Assembly: GCA_025353235.1 (NCBI GenBank)
Contig: JANXQZ010000432.1
Location: forward strand, 1 to 6,631
Length of the DNA stretch: 6,631 nt
Source: Bryobacterales bacterium
GTDB taxonomy: Bacteria; Acidobacteriota; Terriglobia; Bryobacterales; Bryobacteraceae
Direction: 5' to 3'
The notes beneath the pieces are model-generated. The model did no database searches. It was not told where the DNA came from and was given only the letters and a program-made list of their open reading frames with translations. This document shows, piece by piece, positions 1 to 6,373 of this stretch; position 1 is the stretch's first letter; each line of letters begins with the position of its first letter. The position numbers and the translations under genes are program-made.

Positions 1-2
1 AG

Positions 3-764
3 GATCGGTCTGAGAAAGCGCTGCCCTTGATTCGGCTGACGAGCCCCATTCAAGCTGACTGGCTGCTGGATTTGTTCCCTGAGCGGGTGCGCGAACGAGA
101 GTCGGTGGAGTGGAACCGAATTGCGGAACGCGTGGAGTCGGTGAGCGCGCTGGTTTATGACGAGCTTGTGATCGAGGAGAGCCGCGGCGGTTCGCTCCTC
201 TCCGAGATGGCTTCGTCTATGCTTTTCGAGCGGGCTGTGGAGGCCGGGGTTGAGCGGTTTGCCGATCCGGAAGAGTTGAACGGAGTATTGGCCCGTATCG
301 AGTTTGCTTCCGCGCACGCCGCGATTGACAAACCGGACGTAGAGGCTGCGCTCCGTGAATTGTGCGCCGGGCTGAAGAGCTTCGCGGAGTTGAAATCGAC
401 GGCAGCCGCTGGCTTGGTGCGGCTTCTGGAACACCGGGCTAATGTTCAGCTGCTGCATGCGGTTGCTCCAGCGCGCATCAGTCTGCCGAGCGGTCGCCAG
501 ACGAAGGTTCACTATGACGCAAACAAGCCTCCCTGGGTGGCATCGCGGCTTCAGGATTTTTTCGGGATGCAGGATTCTCCGAGGGTGGGCAACGGCAAGG
601 TGCCCCTGGTAGTGCATCTTCTGGCGCCTAACCAGCGGCCAGTTCAGACCACTTCGGACTTGGCTGGATTCTGGCAGCGGCTCTATCCTCAGGTTCGGCG
701 CGAGTTGAGTCGGCGATATCCCAAGCACGCGTGGCCCGAGAACCCTGCTGCGCTACGGATATAA
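3..764 (+). CDS. hrpB: ATP-dependent helicase HrpB, C-terminal part (5' end outside window)
   Basis: This is the last 253 codons of a DEAH-type ATP-dependent RNA helicase of the HrpB family. The frame is open from base 3, before the TTG at 27, so the gene enters from the left and the TTG is not its start. The ATPase and helicase domains lie outside; what remains is the helical region and the family-specific C-terminal domain. Recognisable HrpB signatures are ARISLPSGRQTKVHYD, the SRLQDFFGM stretch, the PLVVHLLAPNQRPVQTT segment, DLAGFWQRLYPQVRRELSRR and the near-terminal RYPKHAWPENP. Full HrpB proteins usually run to about 800 residues, so roughly the last third is present. HrpB is widespread, but its cellular RNA target is poorly defined. 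The gene ends with TAA at 762-764, eight bases before the next start, suggesting possible read-through transcription. The family call is firm. Confidence 0.93.
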   Translation, partial: DRSEKALPLIRLTSPIQADWLLDLFPERVRERESVEWNRIAERVESVSALVYDELVIEESRGGSLLSEMASSMLFERAVEAGVERFADPEELNGVLARIEFASAHAAIDKPDVEAALRELCAGLKSFAELKSTAAAGLVRLLEHRANVQLLHAVAPARISLPSGRQTKVHYDANKPPWVASRLQDFFGMQDSPRVGNGKVPLVVHLLAPNQRPVQTTSDLAGFWQRLYPQVRRELSRRYPKHAWPENPAALRI

Positions 765-765
765 T
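760..765 (+). promoter_or_regulatory. Candidate -10 hexamer for a leaderless lipoprotein transcript
   Basis: A perfect TATAAT overlaps the hrpB stop codon and ends six bases before the GTG start at 772, so a transcript starting at the usual distance would begin at or next to the start codon. No good -35 is visible at 16-18 bp spacing, and no Shine-Dalgarno precedes the GTG. The hexamer may be chance, since TATAA is partly fixed by the stop codon; it gains weight from the similar arrangement at 3619 and 6398. Confidence 0.35.
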
Positions 766-771
766 CGAGTT

Positions 772-1143
772 GTGAGAAGGATTGGCTCGGTTCTCGTAGT
801 CTTTATATTACTTCTGGGCTGTAAGAAGAACATCGAAAACAAGGAAGCAGTGCGGCAAGGAGTGATGGAGCATCTCGCAAAACGTACGGATCTGATGACG
901 ATGGATGTCCGGGTTGACGCTGTTCAGTTCCGCGGCGACGAGGCGGATGCCAAGGTCTATCTAGAGGCAAAGTCCGGTCCAGCGGCGGGAAATGGAATGC
1001 AGATGCGATACACGCTCGAGCGCAAGGATAATAAATGGCTGGTGAAAAGTAAAGGCCAAGCGGGCGCAAGTGGCGCTCCGCACGGCGTTCCGCCAGGGGG
1101 AGCGGGTGCCATGCCTGCCATGCCTCCCGGACACCCTCAATGA
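772..1143 (+). CDS. Small predicted lipoprotein with Gly/Pro/Met/His-rich tail
   Basis: A 123-residue protein of unknown function. Residues 1-17 form a lipoprotein signal peptide: an MRR start, a hydrophobic core (VLVVFILLLG) and a lipobox LLGC with the lipidated cysteine at 17. The mature protein is therefore predicted to be membrane-anchored outside the cytoplasm. Residues about 23-94 are a small mixed alpha/beta region: a helix with EAVRQGVMEHLAKR, then strand-like stretches around MDVRVDAVQF, ADAKVYLEAK, MQMRYTLERK and KWLVKSK. This resembles small NTF2-like or DUF4878-type lipoproteins, but I cannot assign a family. Residues 97-123 are low-complexity, rich in Gly, Pro, Ala, Met and His. 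The GTG start is chosen because it gives the complete signal peptide; there is no convincing Shine-Dalgarno. The stop overlaps the next gene's start (ATGA), so translation of the two is probably coupled. Confidence 0.8.
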   Translation: MRRIGSVLVVFILLLGCKKNIENKEAVRQGVMEHLAKRTDLMTMDVRVDAVQFRGDEADAKVYLEAKSGPAAGNGMQMRYTLERKDNKWLVKSKGQAGASGAPHGVPPGGAGAMPAMPPGHPQ

Positions 1144-2333
1144 AGAGTGTTGCCGTGTTGGGGGGAGGGCCGGCCGGCTCGTTCGCAGCCGAACGCCTTG
1201 CCCGCGCTGGGCTGAACACTGTAATTCTCGATGAGAAGCTGGCATGGGAAAAGCCATGCGGCGGTGGAGTTACGTACAAGGCGTATCACGAATACCCTTT
1301 TTTGAGGGACAACGACACTCCTAAAAAACTGGTTACCGACACATTCTTGTGGGATCAAAAGGCGGGGGCGGCTCGCCTGGGACTCACGCGACCACTGCTG
1401 ATTTACTCGCGACTCGACCTGAATCAAATGCTGCTCGACAGGGCCGAGCGAGCTGGGGCGCAGGTTGAACAGACGAGGGTTCAGGGGCTCGACCGCACCG
1501 ATCGCGGCTGGACGGTTCGCACGCGGCATGGTTCGTTCGATACCGATTACTGCGTGATCGCAACAGGCGCGCGCAACACTCTGCGCAACGTCGGGACGGA
1601 ATGGACTGCGGCCGACACTATGTGCGCACTTGGATACTATGTGCCTTCCAGTCAGGATCATATCGACATCCAGTTTCTGCCCAATTTAGAGGGTTATATA
1701 TGGGTGTTTCCGCGCTGCGGACATCTCTCGGTGGGTATCTGCGGAAAGGGTGAGCCCGCTCAAAAACTGCGGGTCCGGCTAGAGACGTACATGCAGCAGA
1801 AAGGTCTGAGTTACAAGGGTGCTGCGTTTTATAGCCATGTGCTCCCGTCGCTGGACCGCGCCCGCTGGAAGCACAACCGGGTGGCAGGCGACGGGTGGAT
1901 GGCGGTGGGCGATGCGGGCGGATTGGTAGACCCGATCACAGGCGAGGGACTCTACTACGCCATGCGGTCAGGCGATTTGGCGAGCCAAGTTGTGCTGGAC
2001 GAGGCCCACTGTCCGGCTGCGAAAGCGGAGGCGTACTGTACCCTGCTTCATCGCGATTTTGCAGCGGATTTGGAATTCGGTGCGGGTTTGGCCAAGCGGC
2101 TGTTTTTGGGACGTTTTCTGTTTAGTACGGTGCCTGCCAGGATGATCCAATTCATACGAAAAAGTCCGCTCTTTTGCGATCTCATGCAGGATCTTTTCGC
2201 CGGTACTCAACCTTACCTCGGGCTGAAGACTCGGCTTTTGAAAAACGTCAACGGAACGATTCCGGAAACGGTGATGAATTTCTTTCTGCATAAGTTGGTC
2301 ACGCAGCCCGATTCCAGCCAGGCAGAAGCCTGA
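1140..2333 (+). CDS. Geranylgeranyl-reductase-family FAD-dependent oxidoreductase
   Basis: A 397-residue flavoprotein of the geranylgeranyl reductase family (ChlP/BchP, archaeal GGR, mycobacterial MenJ type), whose members saturate double bonds in isoprenoid chains of chlorophyll, lipids or quinones. Seen in sequence: the N-terminal dinucleotide-binding loop GGGPAG (8-13) with the acidic end of strand 2 at D31/E32; the family motif KPCGGGV (38-44); the ATGAR segment (141-145) typical of the second FAD contact; GYIWVFPR (185-192) in the substrate domain; and GDAGGLVDPITGEGL (257-271), the third FAD motif. The length fits the family. The last ~80 residues (RLFLGRFLF and onward) are basic and hydrophobic and may touch the membrane. 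The ATG overlaps the lipoprotein stop by four bases and hemL starts seven bases after the stop, so all three are probably co-transcribed. The substrate is not evident: menaquinone or another prenyl lipid is likelier than chlorophyll because no other pigment gene is in view. Confidence 0.87.
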   Translation: MKSVAVLGGGPAGSFAAERLARAGLNTVILDEKLAWEKPCGGGVTYKAYHEYPFLRDNDTPKKLVTDTFLWDQKAGAARLGLTRPLLIYSRLDLNQMLLDRAERAGAQVEQTRVQGLDRTDRGWTVRTRHGSFDTDYCVIATGARNTLRNVGTEWTAADTMCALGYYVPSSQDHIDIQFLPNLEGYIWVFPRCGHLSVGICGKGEPAQKLRVRLETYMQQKGLSYKGAAFYSHVLPSLDRARWKHNRVAGDGWMAVGDAGGLVDPITGEGLYYAMRSGDLASQVVLDEAHCPAAKAEAYCTLLHRDFAADLEFGAGLAKRLFLGRFLFSTVPARMIQFIRKSPLFCDLMQDLFAGTQPYLGLKTRLLKNVNGTIPETVMNFFLHKLVTQPDSSQAEA

Positions 2334-2339
2334 TGCCTC

Positions 2340-3599
2340 ATGATCCGCACCCGATCTGAAACTCTCTTTGCCCGTGCAGTCAAATTAATTCCTGGCGGCG
2401 TGAACTCGCCGGTTCGAGCCTTCCGCAGTGTGGGTGGAACTCCCGTCTTCATCGCCAAGGGCGACGGATCGCGCATGGTCGACGTGGACGGGAACGAGTA
2501 CATCGACTACGTATGCTCCTGGGGTCCGCTGATTCTTGGCCATCGTCCGGCACCCGTGATCGAGGCGTTGCGCGAAGTGCTGGAGATCGGCACGAGCTTC
2601 GGCGCGCCTACTGGCCGCGAGGTGCAGCTCGCCGAGTTGATCATGGAATGCGTACCTTCCATCGAGATGGTTCGGCTGGTGAATTCGGGCACTGAAGCAA
2701 CCATGAGCGCTCTGCGCGTCGCGCGCGGATTCACAGGTCGCGACCTGACAATCAAGTTCGAGGGCTGCTATCACGGCCATGTTGATTCACTTCTAGTGAA
2801 GGCGGGATCCGGGATGGCCACTCTGGGCATCGCCGATACTGCCGGGGTTCCGGCCTCTTTCGCGGCGACCACGATCGCACTGCCATACAACTCCATCGAC
2901 GCTGTGGAACAGGCGTTCCGCGAGCGCGGGGATCAAATTGCGGCCGTGATTGTCGAGCCGGTGGTCGGGAATATGGGTTGTGTTCCTCCGGCACCGGGCT
3001 TCCTCGAAGCGCTTCGCGAGCTGACGAGAAAATACGAAGCCATCCTGATTTTCGATGAGGTGATGACCGGCTTCCGCCTCGCGTTGGGCGGGGCCCAGCA
3101 GCGTTATGGAATCAAACCGGACCTGACCACGCTCGGCAAGATTATCGGCGGAGGTCTGCCGATGGCAGCCTATGGCGGGCGTGCCGATATCATGAGGAAG
3201 ATCGCTCCTGTTGGCCCGATTTATCAAGCTGGGACGCTGTCGGGCAATCCTGTTGCGGTGAGCGCCGGGATCGCGATGCTCACGTATTTACAGGCCCATC
3301 CCGAGGTTTACGAAATTCTCGAAGAGCGCACGGGTCAGTTGACCGCTAACCCGCCCGCAGGGGTCACCGTGAATCGAGTTGGTTCGATGTTTACGTTCTT
3401 CTTCACCGATCAGCCGGTGACGGATTGGGAATCGGCGAAGCGGTCCGATACGAAACGGTTCGGCGAGTTTTTTCACTTTATGCTGGATCGCGGGATTTAC
3501 CTTGCACCTTCGCAGTTTGAAGCCGGGTTTGTCTCAACGGCGCACACCGAACGAGACATTGCGCAAACCGTGGACACCGCGCGAGATTACTTCCGCTAA
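2340..3599 (+). CDS. hemL: Glutamate-1-semialdehyde 2,1-aminomutase
   Basis: A cytoplasmic PLP enzyme converting glutamate-1-semialdehyde to 5-aminolevulinate, the second step of the C5 route to heme and other tetrapyrroles, after HemA. The 419 residues show the family throughout: [13 protein letters not shown] (16-28), the substrate/cofactor region [17 protein letters not shown] (114-130), [11 protein letters not shown] (142-152), the aspartate of FDEVMTG (D239), the PLP Schiff-base lysine in [12 protein letters not shown] (K267), GTLSGNPVA (298-306), and the C-terminal [16 protein letters not shown] (387-402). The ATG at 2340 puts the conserved N-terminus in register; the ATG at 2333 soon meets a stop. 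No Shine-Dalgarno is clear, so translation may depend on the preceding gene seven bases upstream. The helix after EERTGQL (329-335) looks about seven residues shorter than I recall for E. coli HemL (426 residues). All catalytic residues are present. Confidence 0.97.
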   Translation: MIRTRSETLFARAVKLIPGGVNSPVRAFRSVGGTPVFIAKGDGSRMVDVDGNEYIDYVCSWGPLILGHRPAPVIEALREVLEIGTSFGAPTGREVQLAELIMECVPSIEMVRLVNSGTEATMSALRVARGFTGRDLTIKFEGCYHGHVDSLLVKAGSGMATLGIADTAGVPASFAATTIALPYNSIDAVEQAFRERGDQIAAVIVEPVVGNMGCVPPAPGFLEALRELTRKYEAILIFDEVMTGFRLALGGAQQRYGIKPDLTTLGKIIGGGLPMAAYGGRADIMRKIAPVGPIYQAGTLSGNPVAVSAGIAMLTYLQAHPEVYEILEERTGQLTANPPAGVTVNRVGSMFTFFFTDQPVTDWESAKRSDTKRFGEFFHFMLDRGIYLAPSQFEAGFVSTAHTERDIAQTVDTARDYFR

Positions 3600-3618
3600 C
3601 CGGTGTTCGAACTAACAA

Positions 3619-3624
3619 TATAAT
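3619..3624 (+). promoter_or_regulatory. Candidate -10 hexamer upstream of the membrane-thioredoxin gene
   Basis: A perfect TATAAT lies in the short gap after hemL. It overlaps the first possible ATG (3623) and ends seven bases before the second ATG (3632), placing the expected transcript start at about 3631-3632. An 8-bp palindrome GTTCGAAC (3605-3612) lies just upstream. The -35 at usual spacing (CTAACC, 3596-3601) matches the consensus poorly. This could be a separate leaderless promoter inside the gene row, or chance. Confidence 0.4.
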
Positions 3625-4564
3625 GGAGCATATGGAAGATAGTGCGGCGCATCCTTTCGAGTACGCCAGGCATGCCGCTGTGATGGAATTGCCGGGCTGG
3701 AAGGTTGGCCTGGCAACGTTGTTATCGGTTCTGCTCGCGATCATTTTTTTCGTATCGGGAAGCTGGAAGCTTACCGATCCGTTTCAATGGCAGCAAGCGC
3801 TGACGCAGTTTCTCGTACCCGGCAACCTCGCGCTGCCGTTCACCATTCTGCTCGGAATTGGCGAAGTGTTTGGCGCGATCCTTATCTTGATTCCACGATA
3901 TCGGCGCTGGGGAGGCTGGCTGATTGCGATCATGCTGGTGGCTTTCATGGGATACATGGGATTCAATTATTCAGCGCTGGTTGGCAAGGATTGCAGTTGT
4001 TTCCCCTTGGTCAAACGCAGCGTTGGTCCCGGCTTTTTCATTGGGGATGCCGTGATGCTGGCGATGGCGCTGGGCGCTTCGGCATGGTCCCGCAAGTCAG
4101 AGAGTATTGGGCCGCTCTTTGTGATTTTAGGTGCGGTTGCCGTGTTCGCGGGAGTGTCGTACGGAGTGAAGGCGAATCAGATGTCGGGTCTGAAAGCACC
4201 CGACTCCATCACGGTTGATGGGAAGCAAGTGTCGTTGCAGCAGGGGCATATCTTCCTGTTCTTCTACGATCCGGAGTGCCTGCATTGCGATGCCGCTGCG
4301 CGCCGCATGGCGAAGTTGAAGTGGAAGGATACGCAGGTAATATCGATGCCGACCCGGATGCCTCAATTCGCTGACGACTTCTTGAAGACCACCCATCTTC
4401 GCGCGGGTACCTCGAACGATTCGAAGATGCTGCGCGAGACGTTTAAGTTTATCGATCCGCCTTACGGGGTGGCGCTGGATAGCGGACATCAGAAAGCGGC
4501 CGTGACGGATTTCGATGAGAGCGAACCGGCGAAAACCTTGCGGTCGATTGGGTATGTAGAGTAG
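3623..4564 (+). CDS. MauE/DoxX-type membrane protein fused to a thioredoxin-like domain
   Basis: A 313-residue predicted redox membrane protein. Hydrophobic segments at about 28-48, 70-90, 97-117, 137-156 and 162-182 give five membrane helices; the first four resemble MauE/DoxX proteins. Between helices 3 and 4 is GKDCSCF, with a Cys-x-Cys pair (C124, C126) where MauE relatives carry a CxC. Residues about 195-313 form a thioredoxin-like domain: strand IFLFFYDPE, CLHC active site (C219, C222), and FIDPPYGVAL (276-285), which may hold the cis-proline. Basic loops PRYRRWG and SRKSE fit the cytoplasm, so both cysteine pairs are predicted on the periplasmic face, where they could relay electrons. 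MauE and the thioredoxin-like MauD assist disulfide-rich methylamine dehydrogenase maturation; no dehydrogenase genes are visible here, so the client is unknown. The start may be ATG 3623 or 3632; GGAG at 3625-3628 is too close to the latter. It converges on rlmI with a 10-base gap and no visible terminator. Confidence 0.85.
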   Translation: MEHMEDSAAHPFEYARHAAVMELPGWKVGLATLLSVLLAIIFFVSGSWKLTDPFQWQQALTQFLVPGNLALPFTILLGIGEVFGAILILIPRYRRWGGWLIAIMLVAFMGYMGFNYSALVGKDCSCFPLVKRSVGPGFFIGDAVMLAMALGASAWSRKSESIGPLFVILGAVAVFAGVSYGVKANQMSGLKAPDSITVDGKQVSLQQGHIFLFFYDPECLHCDAAARRMAKLKWKDTQVISMPTRMPQFADDFLKTTHLRAGTSNDSKMLRETFKFIDPPYGVALDSGHQKAAVTDFDESEPAKTLRSIGYVE

Positions 4565-4574
4565 TAAATTCCCG

Positions 4575-5735
4575 TCAAATCACTTCCAGAATCAGGCACT
4601 TTAAATAGAGCGTCTCCGGGACCGTCAGCAGAATGGGATGGTCCTGGCTCTGTGTCCGCCTCTCGAGCACCCGCAATTTTCTTCCAGCATCCAGCGACGC
4701 ATCCGCAACCACCTCAAAAAATGTCGCCTCACTCATGTGATGAGAGCACGAGCAAGTGATCAGAATGCCACCCGCTGGCAACAACCGCAGCGCCTTCAAG
4801 TTAATCTCTTTATAAGCCCGCAGAGCCGGTTCAAGATGATGCCGCGACTTGGCAAAGGCCGGCGGATCTAGCACAACCGTATTAAATTGCCTCCGCGCCG
4901 ACGAGTACCCCGCCAGCAATTCAAATACATCCGCCTCCCGAAACTCCACGTTCCCGATCCCGTTCGCATCCCGATTAGCTGCTGCAGTCTTGAGCGCGGT
5001 CTCGGAACTATCCACCGCCTCTACTGACTGGCATTGCTTCGCGATGTGCAAGGCGAATCCGCCGGTGGAAGTGAAGCAGTCGAGCGCTTCGCCATGCGCG
5101 TAACGCGCCGCAGCGGCATAGTTTTCGCGCTGGTCCAAGAACACGCCGGTCTTTTGGCCTTTCAGCAAGTCGCATTGCAGGTTCATCCCGTTCATGCGAA
5201 TGTCGACGCGTTCGGGTATTTCGCCGAACAGGATCCCTGCCGTTAGCGGAAGCGATTCGTGCTTGCGCACGGCAACGTCGTTCCGTTCGACAATCCCGCG
5301 TGGGGAGAACAGTTCTTGAAGGCAGCTGACGATGTCGTCCTTAGCCCGGTCCATTCCCTGATCGAGGGTTTGGATCGTAAAGAAATCGCCATAGCGGTCG
5401 ATCACCAAGCCAGGCAACTGATCGCCCTCTCCGTGAATCAGACGATAGGCATCGGAGTCGCGGACAATTCGTTTGCGATGCGCTTCGGCGGAAGCGATGC
5501 GCCGCACTAAAAACGATCGATCAATCGGCTCCACGCGGTCAGACAGGAGGCGTAATGTGATCTGGGAAGTGGAGCTGTAGTGCGCCGCTCCGAGGGTTCG
5601 GCCAGCGGGATCCACAACGCTGACAACGTCGCCAGGCTGCGCTTCGCCCCGCTCCGTTACGTCGCTTGAAAAAATCCAGGGGTGGCCGGACGCGACTCGT
5701 CCCGCTCCCTTTTTACTAATACGAACAGTATGCAT
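4575..5735 (-). CDS. rlmI: 23S rRNA cytosine-5 methyltransferase, RlmI-like
   Basis: A 386-residue SAM-dependent methyltransferase of the RlmI (YccW) type, which in E. coli makes m5C1962 in 23S rRNA. Domains in order: an N-terminal PUA RNA-binding domain (about 1-75) with GHPWIF (17-22); a linker domain with IHGEGDQLPGLVIDRYG (100-116); the LKGQKTGVFLDQREN segment (191-205) typical of the family; then the Rossmann methyltransferase domain with motif I around ALDCFTSTGGFALH (217-230), acidic SAM contact near VEAVDSS (238-244), motif IV DPPAFAKS (290-297), and TCSCSHHM (327-334), which contains cysteines placed as expected for the m5C family. Length matches full-length RlmI. The ATG at 5735 gives the usual N-terminus. 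Upstream is only a weak GAAG and a possible -10; the gene is insulated from hsp20 by the terminator at 5764-5789. The exact target cytosine is inferred from family. Confidence 0.92.
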   Translation of the reverse strand: MHTVRISKKGAGRVASGHPWIFSSDVTERGEAQPGDVVSVVDPAGRTLGAAHYSSTSQITLRLLSDRVEPIDRSFLVRRIASAEAHRKRIVRDSDAYRLIHGEGDQLPGLVIDRYGDFFTIQTLDQGMDRAKDDIVSCLQELFSPRGIVERNDVAVRKHESLPLTAGILFGEIPERVDIRMNGMNLQCDLLKGQKTGVFLDQRENYAAAARYAHGEALDCFTSTGGFALHIAKQCQSVEAVDSSETALKTAAANRDANGIGNVEFREADVFELLAGYSSARRQFNTVVLDPPAFAKSRHHLEPALRAYKEINLKALRLLPAGGILITCSCSHHMSEATFFEVVADASLDAGRKLRVLERRTQSQDHPILLTVPETLYLKCLILEVI

Positions 5736-5746
5736 TCAGCACTTCA

Positions 5747-5752
5747 AGTCTA
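5747..5752 (-). promoter_or_regulatory. Candidate -10 for rlmI
   Basis: On the minus strand TAGACT ends 11 bases before the rlmI ATG, which would give a leader of only about four or five bases. No good -35 is seen; the -35 zone falls in the T-run and stem of the hsp20 terminator. Because that terminator should block read-through from hsp20, rlmI needs its own promoter in this small gap, and this is the best candidate. Confidence 0.3.
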
Positions 5753-5759
5753 GCGAACC

Positions 5760-5789
5760 AAAAAACGGCGGGCTCGTTGGCCCGCCGTT
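5760..5789 (-). terminator. Intrinsic terminator of hsp20
   Basis: A perfect 10-bp GC-rich inverted repeat (arms 5764-5773 and 5780-5789, loop TCGTTG on the plus strand) is followed on the minus strand by a run of six T (5765-5760). It starts 23 bases after the hsp20 stop codon. The T-run is on the minus-strand side only, so it serves hsp20 and not a plus-strand transcript. Confidence 0.9.
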
Positions 5790-5812
5790 GGCGAATCGCC
5801 GATGCTTGGGTC

Positions 5813-6250
5813 TTAATTGACTTGAACTTTGATCGTCTTCGGCTTAGCCACTTCTTTCTTAGGCAGCGAGATCGTCAGTACACCCGCAGCCAGATGAGCG
5901 TGAACCTTCTCGGTATCCACGGTGTCGGGCAGCGTGAAGTAGCGGACGAACGATCCGTAGCTCCGCTCTATACGGTGAAAGCCTTTCTGGTTTTCGTCCT
6001 TCTCAAATTTCCTCTCGCCACTCAACGACAGGGTGCCGTTTTCGATCTTAATCTCGATATCCTGCATTTCCACTTCCGGCAGGTCGGCTTTGAGGATGAG
6101 GTCATTCTCGGTTTCGAAGATGTCCACGGCTGGAGTCCACGGGCGGGAACCTGGCTCGCTGAGAAGCCGGTTCACTGTGTCATGGAAGAGCCGCAGGCCT
6201 CCGGGAAAGCTTTCGAGATCAGCAAACGGGTTAAATTTAACGGCTGTCAT
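5813..6250 (-). CDS. Small heat shock protein, Hsp20/alpha-crystallin family
   Basis: A 145-residue ATP-independent holdase chaperone that binds unfolding cytoplasmic proteins and passes them to the DnaK/ClpB systems. The N-terminal arm (1-37) carries the usual NPFADLESF and RLFHDTVNRLL pattern. The alpha-crystallin domain runs from about 38 to 132: TPAVDIFETENDLILKADLP, DIEIKIENGTLSLSGER (64-80), RSYGSFVRYFTLPDTVD (96-112) and the signature AAGVLTISLPK (121-131). The C-terminal tail has an IKV tripeptide (140-142) in the place of the I-x-I/V anchor used for oligomer assembly. Length is normal for bacterial class A-like Hsp20. The start is fixed by a strong AAGGAG eight bases before ATG. The gene has its own sigma-70-type promoter and terminator, so it is monocistronic. 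No CIRCE (HrcA) or HAIR (HspR) operator is seen, but an inverted repeat brackets the translation start region. Confidence 0.96.
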   Translation of the reverse strand: MTAVKFNPFADLESFPGGLRLFHDTVNRLLSEPGSRPWTPAVDIFETENDLILKADLPEVEMQDIEIKIENGTLSLSGERKFEKDENQKGFHRIERSYGSFVRYFTLPDTVDTEKVHAHLAAGVLTISLPKKEVAKPKTIKVQVN

Positions 6251-6286
6251 ATTGGATTCTCCTTGATCTAACTACATATCCAATAT
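6249..6286. repeat. 9-bp perfect inverted repeat around the hsp20 start region
   Basis: Arms ATATTGGAT (6249-6257) and ATCCAATAT (6278-6286) are perfect reverse complements with a 20-base spacer. One arm touches the hsp20 start codon, the other overlaps its -10 hexamer, and the spacer contains the Shine-Dalgarno. It may be a repressor operator, or, if transcription starts further upstream than predicted, an RNA hairpin over the start codon. The AT-rich context raises the odds of chance. Confidence 0.5.
6258..6264 (-). promoter_or_regulatory. Shine-Dalgarno of hsp20
   Basis: AAGGAGA on the minus strand, eight bases (counting from AAGGAG) before the hsp20 ATG. It is the only strong Shine-Dalgarno in the window, fixes the hsp20 start, and lies inside the loop of the inverted repeat 6249-6286. 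Confidence 0.85.
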
Positions 6287-6310
6287 ATAACCGTAGTGTA
6301 TTAATGTCAA
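6282..6310 (-). promoter_or_regulatory. Sigma-70-type promoter of hsp20
   Basis: On the minus strand a perfect -35 TTGACA (6310-6305) and a -10 TATATT (6287-6282) are separated by exactly 17 bases. The expected transcript start is near 6275, giving a leader of about 25 bases with the Shine-Dalgarno in it. The match is to the housekeeping consensus rather than to the E. coli sigma-32 consensus (CTTGAA/CCCCAT-type), so heat control, if any, would come from a repressor or from the RNA. Confidence 0.85.
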
Positions 6311-6373
6311 GTATCAAAAATTACGGTAAACCGGAACTAAGACCATTTCGGTCGTGTTTATTCTGCTGAGATG

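Noticed and set aside
803..1279. A 158-codon open frame on the minus strand opposite the lipoprotein and reductase start
   Set aside because: It shadows two genes with clear protein features, spans their junction, shows no domain, and has an Arg/Pro/Ser-rich composition typical of an antisense reading.
2319..2332. CAGGC-AGAA-GCCTG mini-hairpin at the end of the reductase gene as a terminator or attenuator
   Set aside because: Only a 5-bp stem inside coding sequence, with no T-run, and hemL begins right after it.
2333..2335. ATG overlapping the reductase stop (TGATG) as the hemL start
   Set aside because: It is in another frame and reaches a stop after eight codons; the HemL N-terminus aligns from ATG 2340.
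2793..3227. A 144-codon minus-strand open frame inside hemL
   Set aside because: It lies wholly within a strongly conserved hemL and has no recognisable domain or start signal.
1140..3599. A photosynthesis (bacteriochlorophyll) gene cluster based on the reductase and hemL
   Set aside because: No other bch, puf or psc gene is present; HemL is needed for heme in any C5-pathway bacterium and the reductase family is broad.
5777..6271. A 164-codon plus-strand open frame opposite hsp20
   Set aside because: It covers the terminator and the entire conserved hsp20 on the other strand; hsp20 has a promoter, Shine-Dalgarno and terminator, this frame has none.
6341..6353. GACC/GGTC short inverted repeat between hsp20 and feoA
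   Set aside because: A 4-bp stem with no T-run is too short to separate from chance.
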